64,000 bases of DNA from Vibrio sp. YMD68 (GTDB lineage Bacteria > Pseudomonadota > Gammaproteobacteria > Enterobacterales > Vibrionaceae). The stretch covers positions 2,418,001 through 2,482,000 of the forward strand of contig NZ_CP124614.1 in the NCBI RefSeq assembly GCF_029958905.1, written 5' to 3'. Made by a program: the position numbers and the translations under genes. Below, one piece after another: positions 16,549 to 25,891 of this stretch (position 1 is its first letter; each line of letters starts with the position of its first letter). The notes under the pieces were generated by a model. The model was not told the origin of the DNA, did not search any database, and saw only the letters and a list, made by a program, of their open reading frames with translations.

Positions 16549-18070
16549 CATCACTTTTGGTGCCGAACGCCTCACGATTGAAGACGTTGTCGCTATCTCC
16601 CAAGGCGCAAAAGCCTCGATGAACTCAAGTCACGAGTTCACCTCAAAAATCGACCGCGGTGTTGCTTTCTTAGAGCGCCTATTGAAAGAAGAAGGCGTGA
16701 TTTATGGCGTGACAACCGGCTACGGTGACTCGTGTACCGTTGCGATCCCACCAAACCTTGTTGATGAATTACCACTGCATCTAACGCGTTTTCACGGCTG
16801 TGGCTTAGGTGAAATACTGTCTCACGAACAAGCTCGCGCAGTATTAGCAACGCGCCTTTGTTCGTTGTCACAAGGTGTCTCTGGTGTGACTCATGATTTG
16901 CTCAACCAGATCGTTACCCTAATTAATCAAGAAATCTCACCGCGAATTCCTCAAGAAGGATCGGTGGGTGCCAGTGGCGATTTAACGCCTCTCTCTTACT
17001 TAGCAGCAGCACTGATTGGTGAGCGCGATGTTATCTATAAAGGCGAAGTTCGCCCTACTAGCGACGTCTACAAAGAGTTAGGCATTAGACCAATCAAGCT
17101 TAAGCCAAAAGAAGGCTTGGCATTGATGAATGGCACGTCAGTAATGACGGCTTTGGCTTGTATTGCATACAAACGTGCGGAATACCTAGCTCAGCTATCA
17201 ACAAAAATTACAGCAATGGTGTCTGTGGGTATGCACGGCAACGACTTCCACTTCGATGAAGCCTTGTTCGCAGTGAAACCGCACCCTGGCCAGCAGCAAG
17301 TCGCTGCATGGCTACGTGATGACTTACAAGCGGATCGCCCGCCACGTAACAGTGATCGCCTACAAGATCGTTACTCGCTACGCTGTGCTCCGCATGTGAT
17401 TGGTGTCGTTCAAGACTCTCTACCTTGGCTACGCCAAATGATCGAGAACGAGCTCAACAGCGCTAACGATAACCCAATTATCGATGGCGACAACGAACGC
17501 GTTTTGCACGGTGGACACTTCTACGGTGGTCATATCGCAATGGCAATGGATACGCTAAAAACAGCAGTAGCGAATCTTGCAGACCTACTTGATCGCCAAA
17601 TGGCCCAGCTGATGGATTACAAGTTCAACAACGGCTTGCCATTCAACCTAACGGGTGCTGAAGGCGAACGTAAGCCTATCAACCACGGCTTTAAAGCAGT
17701 ACAGATTGGCGTGTCAGCTTGGACAGCAGAAGCATTGAAACACACGATGCCAGCAAGCGTGTTCTCTCGTTCAACAGAGTGTCACAACCAAGACAAGGTC
17801 AGCATGGGTACCATTGCGGCTCGCGACTGCTTACGTGTTCTTGAACTGACAGAACAAGTTGCGGCTGCGTCACTACTTGCTGGTACACAAGCACTTGAAC
17901 TTCGTAAGCGCCACAATGAACTTGATGAGCACCACATGAGTGAGAACCTCAAGCATATTCGCGACGAAGTCCTGAAAGAGTTTGAGTTTATAGTCGAGGA
18001 CCGCCCGCTTGAAGGCGATCTACGCCACTTTATTTCTCGTATTCAAAATCAGTATTGGTCACTTTACTAA
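16526..18070 (+). CDS. aromatic amino acid ammonia lyase (HAL/PAL/TAL family)
   Basis: At 514 residues this is a full-length ammonia lyase of the MIO type. The prosthetic-group triad Ala-Ser-Gly is at 149-151 in SVGASGDLTPL, and the active-site tyrosine is Y60 in IYGVTTGYG. The substrate-selectivity pair is F89-H90, which matches neither the Ser-His of histidine lyases nor the His-Leu of tyrosine lyases. In APE clusters that carry such a lyase it is thought to supply an aryl acrylate starter. It overlaps the preceding fusion gene by 23 bases. Confidence 0.9.
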   Translation: MTKKNPNSITFGAERLTIEDVVAISQGAKASMNSSHEFTSKIDRGVAFLERLLKEEGVIYGVTTGYGDSCTVAIPPNLVDELPLHLTRFHGCGLGEILSHEQARAVLATRLCSLSQGVSGVTHDLLNQIVTLINQEISPRIPQEGSVGASGDLTPLSYLAAALIGERDVIYKGEVRPTSDVYKELGIRPIKLKPKEGLALMNGTSVMTALACIAYKRAEYLAQLSTKITAMVSVGMHGNDFHFDEALFAVKPHPGQQQVAAWLRDDLQADRPPRNSDRLQDRYSLRCAPHVIGVVQDSLPWLRQMIENELNSANDNPIIDGDNERVLHGGHFYGGHIAMAMDTLKTAVANLADLLDRQMAQLMDYKFNNGLPFNLTGAEGERKPINHGFKAVQIGVSAWTAEALKHTMPASVFSRSTECHNQDKVSMGTIAARDCLRVLELTEQVAAASLLAGTQALELRKRHNELDEHHMSENLKHIRDEVLKEFEFIVEDRPLEGDLRHFISRIQNQYWSLY

Positions 18071-18126
18071 AAGAACCTTACTCATAGAGTAGCCAACCCT
18101 TTACGCAATATTGTTGAGAGCGATTT

Positions 18127-18657
18127 ATGTCTGAAATCCTTCATCCATTACAATCTGAGGTGACACTTGTCACCTCATTCCAAGATGCCGACCCAATGGG
18201 CGTGATCTATCACGGCAACTACTTCCGATTTTTTGAAGAAGTAAGACGCATCATGATGGATAAGATTGAGTACAACTATCATGAGATGAAGGATTCAGGC
18301 TACATGTGGCCTATCATCGATACCCGCGTGAAATACATAAAGGCGATACCGTTTAATCACAAGATTAAGGTAACGGCGAAGCTCACCGAGTGGGAAAACC
18401 GCCTGCGCGTCGATTATGAAATTCATGATGCCAACACCGGTGCTCGTATGACACGCGCCCACACAATGCAGGTTGCGGTGACTATCGAAGAACAAGAAAT
18501 GTGCTTCGCTTCACCGAAAATATTTACCGATAAAGTCGAGCACTGGCACCAGTTTGGCTGCTTACCTCAATCAACTGATCAGCAACCGTGCGGCCAACAA
18601 TCAGAACAATCTCAAGTATCTAACACACGGCAGCAGGTGAAACATGAGTCTATTTAA
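18127..18657 (+). CDS. apeK: APE acyl-thioesterase (4HBT hot-dog family)
   Basis: This 176-residue protein has a hot-dog fold of the 4-hydroxybenzoyl-CoA thioesterase type, with the family signature DADPMGVIYHGNYFRFFEE near residues 20-38, including its catalytic aspartate. The C-terminal 30 residues are Gln/Ser-rich and probably disordered. It is proposed to release polyene or starter acids from carrier protein. The gene overlaps the following LolA-like gene by 14 bases. Confidence 0.88.
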   Translation: MSEILHPLQSEVTLVTSFQDADPMGVIYHGNYFRFFEEVRRIMMDKIEYNYHEMKDSGYMWPIIDTRVKYIKAIPFNHKIKVTAKLTEWENRLRVDYEIHDANTGARMTRAHTMQVAVTIEEQEMCFASPKIFTDKVEHWHQFGCLPQSTDQQPCGQQSEQSQVSNTRQQVKHESI

Positions 18658-19330
18658 GCGCGGACGTAAGCAAATCAGCATCGCACTACTAGGGCTTTCC
18701 TGTGTGATGGCGAATAGCTTTGTTATTGCTAACGAAAATTCAGCAACCGTCGGCTCTATTTTAGATTTGCAAACCGTATTAAGCGCAAACAACATAGTGC
18801 GTGGTGAGTTCACCCAAACGCGCAACATGGAAATGTTCACCCAACCTTTGACGTCACAAGGCACGTTTTTATTAGATAAGTCGAGTGGTTTACTTTGGAC
18901 GCAAGCAACCCCGTTTCCTGTGAGCCTGGTGCTCACCGATAACAAACTGAGCCAAAGGTTTGCTGATCAACCCGCAAAAATCATCACCGACAAAGAAAAT
19001 CCAATGGCGTTTTATTTCAGCCATATCTTCTTGTCGGTATTCCACGGCGATACGCAAAAACTTCAGGAACAGTTCGCACTCGATTTTGAGCCAGCAACTG
19101 CTACAAGCTCTGGTGAAAATGCAAAGAATAAGTCATGGACGCTCACTCTAAAGCCTAAAAGTGCGCCGATGAACGCGGTATTTGAAGCCATTACTCTGCA
19201 AGGTCAAAATGATATTGAACGCATCGAACTGAGAGAGATCCGTGGAGACAGCACGGTGATCGAATTTAGCCAATTGAGCCATCTACCGGAAGTATTATCA
19301 GATGCTGAAGAGCAACAATTCCAACTCTAG
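18644..19330 (+). CDS. APE-cluster LolA-like outer-membrane lipoprotein carrier
   Basis: The 228-residue product has a signal peptide (residues 1-28) and a LolA-like half-barrel, with the typical RGEFTQTRNMEMF near residue 50 and QGTFLLDKSSGLLW near residue 73. LolA proteins ferry lipidated cargo across the periplasm. In APE clusters this specialised version probably carries the polyene-lipid to the outer membrane. It overlaps the MMPL exporter gene by 29 bases, suggesting coupled synthesis of the two transport parts. Confidence 0.88.
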   Translation: MSLFKRGRKQISIALLGLSCVMANSFVIANENSATVGSILDLQTVLSANNIVRGEFTQTRNMEMFTQPLTSQGTFLLDKSSGLLWTQATPFPVSLVLTDNKLSQRFADQPAKIITDKENPMAFYFSHIFLSVFHGDTQKLQEQFALDFEPATATSSGENAKNKSWTLTLKPKSAPMNAVFEAITLQGQNDIERIELREIRGDSTVIEFSQLSHLPEVLSDAEEQQFQL

Positions 19331-21674
19331 CCTGGCCCTTGTTTGGCTTGTTATCGTAGTGCTATTTAGCGGATTGTTAATAAAACAGTTCGCTTTTTCT
19401 TCGTCGGTACCGATTGAAAGCAACATTCTAAAGTTACTACCAGAAAACCAGCAAGACCCCATGGTCGAACAAGCCTTTCAGCAGATATCCAGCTCGATGA
19501 GCGAGCAAGTGGTGTTTATCATCAGCGCCCCCGACATAGACCAAGCCATGATTGCGACCGACGCTTTTGAAAAAGCTCTCAACCAAAGAGCTTTTTCAAG
19601 TCAGCCAACTCTGTTTAAGCAAGTTCAAGGAAAAATCAACGCCAGCACTCAAAGCCAGTGGAGTGATTTCTATTTTCGTCACCGCGCTCAACTGTTAACC
19701 AGTCAACAAAAAGAAACACTGACACACTCGCCCGAATCTCGCGCTCAACATGTCATTCAGTCGTTGTACAACCCATTTTCAGGCGTCACTGCAGCAGAGC
19801 TATCTCTCGACCCTTTCCTGTTATTTCGCGACTACATCAGTGCAGTTGGCGTTCAATCAAGTAACTTTGTATTGAAAGAGGGATACCTCACCACTCAATC
19901 TAATGAGCAAACTCATGTTTTGGTGACAGCTACTCTGGCGGGTTCGCCTTATAGTTTGGCAATTCAAGAGCAGCTTCATTATCTTGATTCAATTGAGCGC
20001 GAGGTCGAAAAGCAGTTTGGCGTCAAAGTGCAACATACCGGTGTGGTGTTCTACGCCAGTTACGGAACCGAAAGCGCGAAATCAGAAATCAGTACCATTG
20101 GTTTGGGCTCACTGGCAGGTGTTATTTTATTGGTGTGGCTGACGTTTCGTAGCGCCCTGCCACTTGCCTTGTCTCTGCTTTCGATAAGCACTGGATTACT
20201 GGTTGCACTCGCTAGCACCGTCGCTATCTTCGGAAAAATTCACTTGTTCAGCTTAGTGTTTGGCGCCAGTTTGATTGGCGTATCCATCGATTACTCCTTT
20301 CATTACCTCACTGACCGCTTAGCAGCAGGAAGTAAATGGCAAAGCGACAAAGGCTTGAAACATATTCTTGTTGCGATCACATTGGGTCTGATCACCAGCT
20401 TGATTGGCTATCTAGGTCTGTTGGTCGCGCCTTTTCCTGGCTTACAACAGCTTGCTTTGTTCTCGTCAATTGGACTCATTGCAGCTTACGCCAGTGTAGT
20501 GTGTTGGTACCCCGTTTTAGCGGCGAAACCAAGCCAAGAGCGCGAACTTCCGTTAGCGAACCTATGGCATGCATGGCTAAACTTATGGAGAAAACCTAAG
20601 TTCAGAATCGGCTTGCCGATCGTTGTCACTGTTATTAGCGTGGCGTCAATCAGCCAAGTTCGTTACGACGACGATATTCGCCAACTTCAGGCGATGCCAG
20701 AGCAACTCAAACAGCAAGAGCAAGCCATCTCAGAAATCTCTGGCCTAGGTAGTGCTCAGGATATGCTATTGGTGACGGCGAACAGCAATCAGGCGTTACT
20801 GAATAAATTAGCGTTGATCAGCTCGGAATTAGATTCGTTGGTCAATCAGCAAGGCGTCTCTGGCTATCGCAGCGTCAATCAGCATCTGCCAAGTGAGCAA
20901 GAGCAACACGACAGCTATCAGTTGGTTAAACAGCTCTACGCTAACCAAAGTGCGACCTTACAAACCACACTCGGTTGGTCGAGTTTCCCTGAGCTTCCTA
21001 ACTATGAACCTATAACCGTTGATGGGTTTTTAGCATCACCAATATCAGAACCCATTCGTCCTCTTTGGTTAAAGCCAATTGATGGACAAGCGGCGTCTAT
21101 TATTTTGATCAAAAATGTCACTGACTCAGAGCTGTTCTCTCAATGGCTTGATTCAAGTTTTGCTCAGCAACAAGATATTAAGTTCCTCAATAAGGCCGAT
21201 GAAATCTCGTCGCTTTTTGCTGAGTACAGAGTCAAGATCACCGAACTACTATTGATAGCATTGGCAGCCATTGGAATGGTTTTAGGTTGGCGCTATGGCG
21301 TAAAACAGAGCCTGTTGATGTTACTGCCGTCATTGATTGCGGGAATCGCAGGGCTAGCGGTCACTGGCGTTTTAGGTTCGACCTTAAACCTGTTTAACTT
21401 ACTGGGTCTGATTCTGATTCTAGGAATTGGCATCGACTACACCCTGTTCTTTGCTGAGCAGAAGAAATCGCTTAGCACCTTATTAGCAATTACTTTGTCA
21501 GGCCTCACGACGCTACTCTCGTTTGGCTTATTATCATTGAGTCAAACTCATGCCATTCATAGCTTCGGTGTTACCGTCCTGACTGGTATTTTCGTCGCGT
21601 GGTTGCTTTCGCCACTTGCAATCAACAACGAACAAGCAGCGGAAAAATCAAACTCTCGAGAGGCTTTTAGATGA
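19302..21674 (+). CDS. APE MMPL/RND-family exporter
   Basis: This 790-residue membrane protein has the RND/MMPL layout: one N-terminal transmembrane helix (residues about 10-30), a large periplasmic loop, a block of five helices (about 255-405), a second periplasmic loop after a helix at about 438, and a final block (about 640-770). Segments such as GVSIDYSFHYL and LGIGIDYTLFF are the helix-4-type signatures of the family. It most likely exports the aryl polyene or its lipid form from the inner membrane. The N-terminus lies within the end of the LolA-like gene. Confidence 0.9.
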   Translation: MLKSNNSNSSLALVWLVIVVLFSGLLIKQFAFSSSVPIESNILKLLPENQQDPMVEQAFQQISSSMSEQVVFIISAPDIDQAMIATDAFEKALNQRAFSSQPTLFKQVQGKINASTQSQWSDFYFRHRAQLLTSQQKETLTHSPESRAQHVIQSLYNPFSGVTAAELSLDPFLLFRDYISAVGVQSSNFVLKEGYLTTQSNEQTHVLVTATLAGSPYSLAIQEQLHYLDSIEREVEKQFGVKVQHTGVVFYASYGTESAKSEISTIGLGSLAGVILLVWLTFRSALPLALSLLSISTGLLVALASTVAIFGKIHLFSLVFGASLIGVSIDYSFHYLTDRLAAGSKWQSDKGLKHILVAITLGLITSLIGYLGLLVAPFPGLQQLALFSSIGLIAAYASVVCWYPVLAAKPSQERELPLANLWHAWLNLWRKPKFRIGLPIVVTVISVASISQVRYDDDIRQLQAMPEQLKQQEQAISEISGLGSAQDMLLVTANSNQALLNKLALISSELDSLVNQQGVSGYRSVNQHLPSEQEQHDSYQLVKQLYANQSATLQTTLGWSSFPELPNYEPITVDGFLASPISEPIRPLWLKPIDGQAASIILIKNVTDSELFSQWLDSSFAQQQDIKFLNKADEISSLFAEYRVKITELLLIALAAIGMVLGWRYGVKQSLLMLLPSLIAGIAGLAVTGVLGSTLNLFNLLGLILILGIGIDYTLFFAEQKKSLSTLLAITLSGLTTLLSFGLLSLSQTHAIHSFGVTVLTGIFVAWLLSPLAINNEQAAEKSNSREAFR

Positions 21675-22294
21675 ACAAAACAATCAAGATAGCGCTCGCC
21701 GTTGGATTGGGCTTACTACTCAGCGCTTGTTCGATGGTGTCTCAACAGCCTACAGGCGCAAGTGTCGCAATCAACAAAGACACCGAGCTAGCCTTGCCGC
21801 TGCCTGCTGAACTGGGGTACTCATTTACGGCGAGCCAGCTGATCAGCGCAACATGGCAAGACGATACGCAACAACTGCCTGTTCAAGTCGAAGTCACACC
21901 AGATAAAGTCGTGTTGGCGGGCTTTTCCTCTTGGGGAACGCGCATCTTATCGCTGCAATACCAGAACCAAGCCATTGAGACTCAAGTTCTATCCGGTCTT
22001 GGCGCAACCCTGCCGCAACCTGAGCAGGTGTTATTTAATTTAATGCTGACCTTATGGCCGACTGAAGCCTGGACTCAGCCTTTGCAAACCATAGGTTGGC
22101 ATCTAGTCGATACTGACAATACAAGAACCGTGTTTGACGACAACCAACAAGCCATTATTCGTATCGAGTATCAAGCAAAAGCTAATGAACCGAAGCTCTC
22201 TGGAGACATTGTTTTCAAGCATTTGATTCAAGGCTACACCATCACCATACAAACGTTGAACTCAACGATTACTGATAACCCAAGTAAGAGCTGA
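21671..22294 (+). CDS. APE-cluster DUF3261 lipoprotein
   Basis: This 207-residue protein has a lipobox signal peptide (LLSAC, cysteine near residue 20) and a mature part matching DUF3261 lipoproteins, which occur beside the MMPL exporter and LolA-like protein in APE clusters. By analogy with LolB, it may be the outer-membrane acceptor for the cargo; this is inference from neighbourhood, not proven. It overlaps the exporter gene by four bases (ATGA). Confidence 0.8.
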   Translation: MNKTIKIALAVGLGLLLSACSMVSQQPTGASVAINKDTELALPLPAELGYSFTASQLISATWQDDTQQLPVQVEVTPDKVVLAGFSSWGTRILSLQYQNQAIETQVLSGLGATLPQPEQVLFNLMLTLWPTEAWTQPLQTIGWHLVDTDNTRTVFDDNQQAIIRIEYQAKANEPKLSGDIVFKHLIQGYTITIQTLNSTITDNPSKS

Positions 22295-22299
22295 ACATT

Positions 22300-23484
22300 A
22301 TGCCTATTTACATCCAAGATTGTGGTTTCCACTCGGCGCTAGGCTCAAGCGTTGCTGACATTCACGGCTGCCTCAAAGATATGCGCGAATCCAACATGGT
22401 TGAAGTCTACGATATGCTGAATGATGGCAAGTCGACTGTCATCGGTAAGGTGACTGGCGAACTGCCAGAGATCCCGCCAGAGCAAGCGCATTACGCCACT
22501 CGAAACAATCAACTGGCGCTATCAGCTCTTAATCAAATCAAAGACTCTATTGAACAAGCAAAATCACAATTTGGCGCAGACAGAATTGCTGTGGTTATCG
22601 GCACTAGCACTTCGGGCATCTCAGACGGCGAAGCGGCATTCAAACATAAACTGGCACACGGTGAGTTTCCTGAGCATTACCATTATTCAAAACAAGAACT
22701 AGGCAATACCTCTGAGTTTGTTAGTCAATATTGCTCATTGACAGGGCCAAGCTACGCAATCTCGACCGCTTGCTCGTCCAGTGGCCGTGTATTTTTGACC
22801 GCTCAACGCTTGTTGGATTCTGGAATGGCTGATGCTGTGTTGGTTGGAGGTGTAGACACTTTATGTAAACTGACGCTCAATGGTTTTCATGGTCTGGAAG
22901 CGCTTTCAACGACACATTGTCAGCCTTTTAGTGCTTCTCGAGATGGTATTAATATTGGAGAAGCCGCCGCATTTATGCTGCTTAGCAAAATAAAACCATC
23001 GAACAACCTACCCAATATTGCACTGTTAGGGTGTGGTGATAGTTCTGACGCGCACCATATATCAGCCCCTCACCCTGAAGGCAATGGCGCAGAGCAAGCG
23101 ATGAGAAAAGCGCTAAATTCTGCCAACTTACAAGCAGAAGACATCGGTTATATCAATGCCCATGGCACCGCAACACCACTCAATGATTCAATGGAAAGCA
23201 AAGCCATACACCGTATTTTTGCAAACAAGGTTCCCGTTAGCTCAACCAAGCCGCTCACCGGGCATACTCTTGGAGCCGCAAGTGCGATAGAGGCTGCAAT
23301 TGCATGGCATATTTTAAAATATGACTTACCGCTTCCCTTACAAAAATGTCAGGATAAAGCTGAGGATATTGAGATTGATTTGGTAAACTGTGCACAGAAA
23401 CTTAAAGTAAAGAACATCTTAAGCAATTCATTTGCTTTTGGTGGCAACAACATTAGCCTGATTTTTGGTGTAGTAAATGACTGA
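22300..23484 (+). CDS. apeO: APE beta-ketoacyl-ACP synthase ApeO
   Basis: This is a 394-residue ketosynthase with an intact Cys-His-His triad: C158 in ISTACSSSG, H288 in NAHGTATPL and H322 in LTGHTLGAAS. It is the catalytic partner expected for the cysteine-less ApeC and extends the polyene with malonyl-ACP. It lies six bases after the DUF3261 gene and overlaps apeP by eight bases. Confidence 0.92.
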   Translation: MPIYIQDCGFHSALGSSVADIHGCLKDMRESNMVEVYDMLNDGKSTVIGKVTGELPEIPPEQAHYATRNNQLALSALNQIKDSIEQAKSQFGADRIAVVIGTSTSGISDGEAAFKHKLAHGEFPEHYHYSKQELGNTSEFVSQYCSLTGPSYAISTACSSSGRVFLTAQRLLDSGMADAVLVGGVDTLCKLTLNGFHGLEALSTTHCQPFSASRDGINIGEAAAFMLLSKIKPSNNLPNIALLGCGDSSDAHHISAPHPEGNGAEQAMRKALNSANLQAEDIGYINAHGTATPLNDSMESKAIHRIFANKVPVSSTKPLTGHTLGAASAIEAAIAWHILKYDLPLPLQKCQDKAEDIEIDLVNCAQKLKVKNILSNSFAFGGNNISLIFGVVND

Positions 23485-23941
23485 TATTCCTTCCATAGAC
23501 CAACTCCTACCACACGATGCTCCGATGATATTAATCGATCGTGCTATCAACGTAGAGGCGTTGTCGATCCACTGTCAGGTCGATATTGGTGCCCATAATC
23601 TGTTTTTTGGTGCCGAATCTCAAACTGTCCCAGCTTATGTCGGCATCGAGTTTATGGCGCAGTCTGTGGCGGCATGGTCTGGATACCACGCACTAAAAAA
23701 CGGCACCACTCCCCCCATCGGTTTCTTACTGGGTTCTCGTCGTTATAAATCACTCTGTGATGAATTTACTCAAGGTCAGACCCTTGATATATACGCAGAG
23801 CAACTGATGGAAGACAGTGGCATGGCCGTGTTTACCGCAAGAGTCGAGGACCAAGGCGAGCTAGTGGCTCAATGCCAACTCAATGTCTACGTACCGACCG
23901 AACAAAAATTACAAGAAATGAAAACTAGGAGCCCATCATGA
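23477..23941 (+). CDS. apeP: APE 3-hydroxyacyl-ACP dehydratase ApeP
   Basis: This 154-residue hot-dog protein resembles FabA/FabZ dehydratases (LLPHDAPMILIDR at residues 10-22) but lacks the usual GHFP histidine motif at the catalytic position. It has instead AYVGIEFMAQS around residue 55. In described APE systems ApeI and ApeP both contribute to the dehydration step, so a complex with shared or complementary active sites is plausible. It overlaps both neighbours by a few bases. Confidence 0.88.
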   Translation: MTDIPSIDQLLPHDAPMILIDRAINVEALSIHCQVDIGAHNLFFGAESQTVPAYVGIEFMAQSVAAWSGYHALKNGTTPPIGFLLGSRRYKSLCDEFTQGQTLDIYAEQLMEDSGMAVFTARVEDQGELVAQCQLNVYVPTEQKLQEMKTRSPS

Positions 23942-24663
23942 CCCGTCAGGTTTTAGTCACTGGTGCCAGCAAAGGCATTGGTAAAGCGATCGCTATTCAA
24001 CTCGCGAAAGACGGATTTGAAATCGCCGTTCATTACATGGGTGACAAGCAAGGTGCCGAAGAGACCCTAACGTCGATCACTGAATTGGGTGGCGCAGGAC
24101 GTCTGATCCAATTTGATATAAGTAACCGCAGTGAGTGCCGTGAAAAGCTTGAGTCTGATATTGCTGAACATGGCGCCTACTATGGTGTGGTAAACAACGC
24201 GGGAATTACTCGTGATACGGCCTTCCCTGCCATGACGGAAGAAGAGTGGGACGGCGTTATCCATACCAACCTCGACAGCTTCTACAACGTTCTTCACCCG
24301 TGCGTGATGCCTATGGTTCAAAAACGCAAAGGCGGTAGAATTGTTACTCTGGCTTCCGTATCGGGCATCATGGGCAACCGCGGTCAAACTAACTATGCGG
24401 CAGCCAAAGCCGGTGTGATTGGCGCAACCAAGTCTCTTGCTCTTGAGCTCGCAAAGCGCAAGATCACTGTGAACTGTGTGGCTCCAGGCTTAATCGATAC
24501 AGGCATGGTTGATGAGCACGTAAAAGACCATGCACTTCCCCAAGTGCCACTGCGCCGCATGGGCGAACCAGAAGAAGTGGCAGGCCTAGTCAGTTACCTA
24601 ATGTCTGATATTGCAGGCTACGTAACTCGTCAAGTAATTTCTGTTAATGGAGGCTTAGTATGA
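23938..24663 (+). CDS. apeQ: APE 3-ketoacyl-ACP reductase ApeQ
   Basis: At 241 residues this is a FabG-type short-chain dehydrogenase. It has the NADPH-binding motif TGASKGIG (8-15), NNAG (86-89) and the catalytic S140, Y153 and K157. It reduces the keto group before dehydration in each polyene elongation cycle. Its start overlaps the apeP stop and its stop overlaps the apeR start, both by ATGA. Confidence 0.93.
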   Translation: MTRQVLVTGASKGIGKAIAIQLAKDGFEIAVHYMGDKQGAEETLTSITELGGAGRLIQFDISNRSECREKLESDIAEHGAYYGVVNNAGITRDTAFPAMTEEEWDGVIHTNLDSFYNVLHPCVMPMVQKRKGGRIVTLASVSGIMGNRGQTNYAAAKAGVIGATKSLALELAKRKITVNCVAPGLIDTGMVDEHVKDHALPQVPLRRMGEPEEVAGLVSYLMSDIAGYVTRQVISVNGGLV

Positions 24664-25883
24664 CCCGCCGCGTTGTTGTAACTGGCATGTCTGGTGTTAC
24701 TGCCTTTGGTAATGACTGGCAGCACATCGAGCCAAAACTAAAAGCCTGCGAAAACGCGACCCAATACATGCCAAGCTTTGAGCAATATGATGGTCTCAAC
24801 ACTAAGCTAGCTGCGCCTATTGATGACTTCCAGTTGCCAAAACACTACAAACGCAAACAGGTTCGAGGCATGGGACGTGTGTCTCGCCTAGCAACCGTTG
24901 CGACAGAAAATGCTTTAGATCAAGCGGGCTTAATTGGTCACGATGTATTAACCAATGGCGAAACAGGCATTGCCTACGGTTCTTCAACGGGCAGTACCGA
25001 TGCGGTTGGCGCATTCGGTGTAATGCTCAATGAGAAGTCGACACGTGCGATTACCGCAACCACTTATGTGCAGATGATGCCACACACCGCTGCGGTCAAC
25101 GTAGGTCTGTTCTTTGGCCTACGCGGCCGCGTGATTCCCACCAGCAGTGCCTGTACTTCAGGAAGCCAAGCGATTGGTTACGCCTATGAAGTGATCAAAC
25201 ACGGCTACCAAACCGTGATGGTTGCCGGTGGCGGTGAAGAGCTATGCCCAACTGAGTCTGCCGTTTTCGATACCCTTTTTGCTACCAGTTTAAAAAACGA
25301 CTCACCTAAAAAATCGCCTAGCCCTTACGACAGCGAACGCGATGGCTTAGTTATCGGTGAAGGCGCGGGTACGCTGGTTCTTGAAGAATACGAGCATGCC
25401 GTTGCTCGCGGCGCAAAAATCTACGCTGAGATTGTCGGCTTTGCCAGCAATTGTGACGCCGCTCATGTGACTCAACCTCAAATGGAAACCATGCAGATTT
25501 GTATGGAGAAAGCACTGAAAGACGCACAGCTTCCTGCTGAGAAAATTGGTTATGTTTCAGCGCACGGTACCGCGACAGAAAAAGGCGATATTGCAGAAAG
25601 TAATGCGACCGCGAATATTTTCGGCGAAGTGCCAATCAGTTCACTAAAAAGCTACTTTGGCCATACGCTTGGCGCATGTGGTGCGATTGAGGCTTGGTTA
25701 AGCCTCGAGATGATGCATTCAGGTTGGTTCAGCCCAACATTGAACCTTGAGAACATCGACGAGCGCTGCGGCAAGCTTGATTACATCACCGGCTCTGGCC
25801 GTAAATTAAATGTTGAATACCTAATGAGCAATAACTTTGCCTTTGGCGGCATCAACACTTCCATCATCTTCAAAAAAACTTAG
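24660..25883 (+). CDS. apeR: APE beta-ketoacyl-ACP synthase ApeR
   Basis: This is a second full-length ketosynthase (407 residues), with catalytic C165 in SSACTSGSQ, H302 in SAHGTATEK and H335 in YFGHTLGAC. It is distinct from ApeO and closer to FabF/FabB in length. In APE systems the extra ketosynthase is thought to act at a particular elongation or initiation step. It closes the enzyme part of the rightward operon and is followed after eight bases by a lipoprotein gene. Confidence 0.92.
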   Translation: MTRRVVVTGMSGVTAFGNDWQHIEPKLKACENATQYMPSFEQYDGLNTKLAAPIDDFQLPKHYKRKQVRGMGRVSRLATVATENALDQAGLIGHDVLTNGETGIAYGSSTGSTDAVGAFGVMLNEKSTRAITATTYVQMMPHTAAVNVGLFFGLRGRVIPTSSACTSGSQAIGYAYEVIKHGYQTVMVAGGGEELCPTESAVFDTLFATSLKNDSPKKSPSPYDSERDGLVIGEGAGTLVLEEYEHAVARGAKIYAEIVGFASNCDAAHVTQPQMETMQICMEKALKDAQLPAEKIGYVSAHGTATEKGDIAESNATANIFGEVPISSLKSYFGHTLGACGAIEAWLSLEMMHSGWFSPTLNLENIDERCGKLDYITGSGRKLNVEYLMSNNFAFGGINTSIIFKKT

Positions 25884-25891
25884 GATAGATA

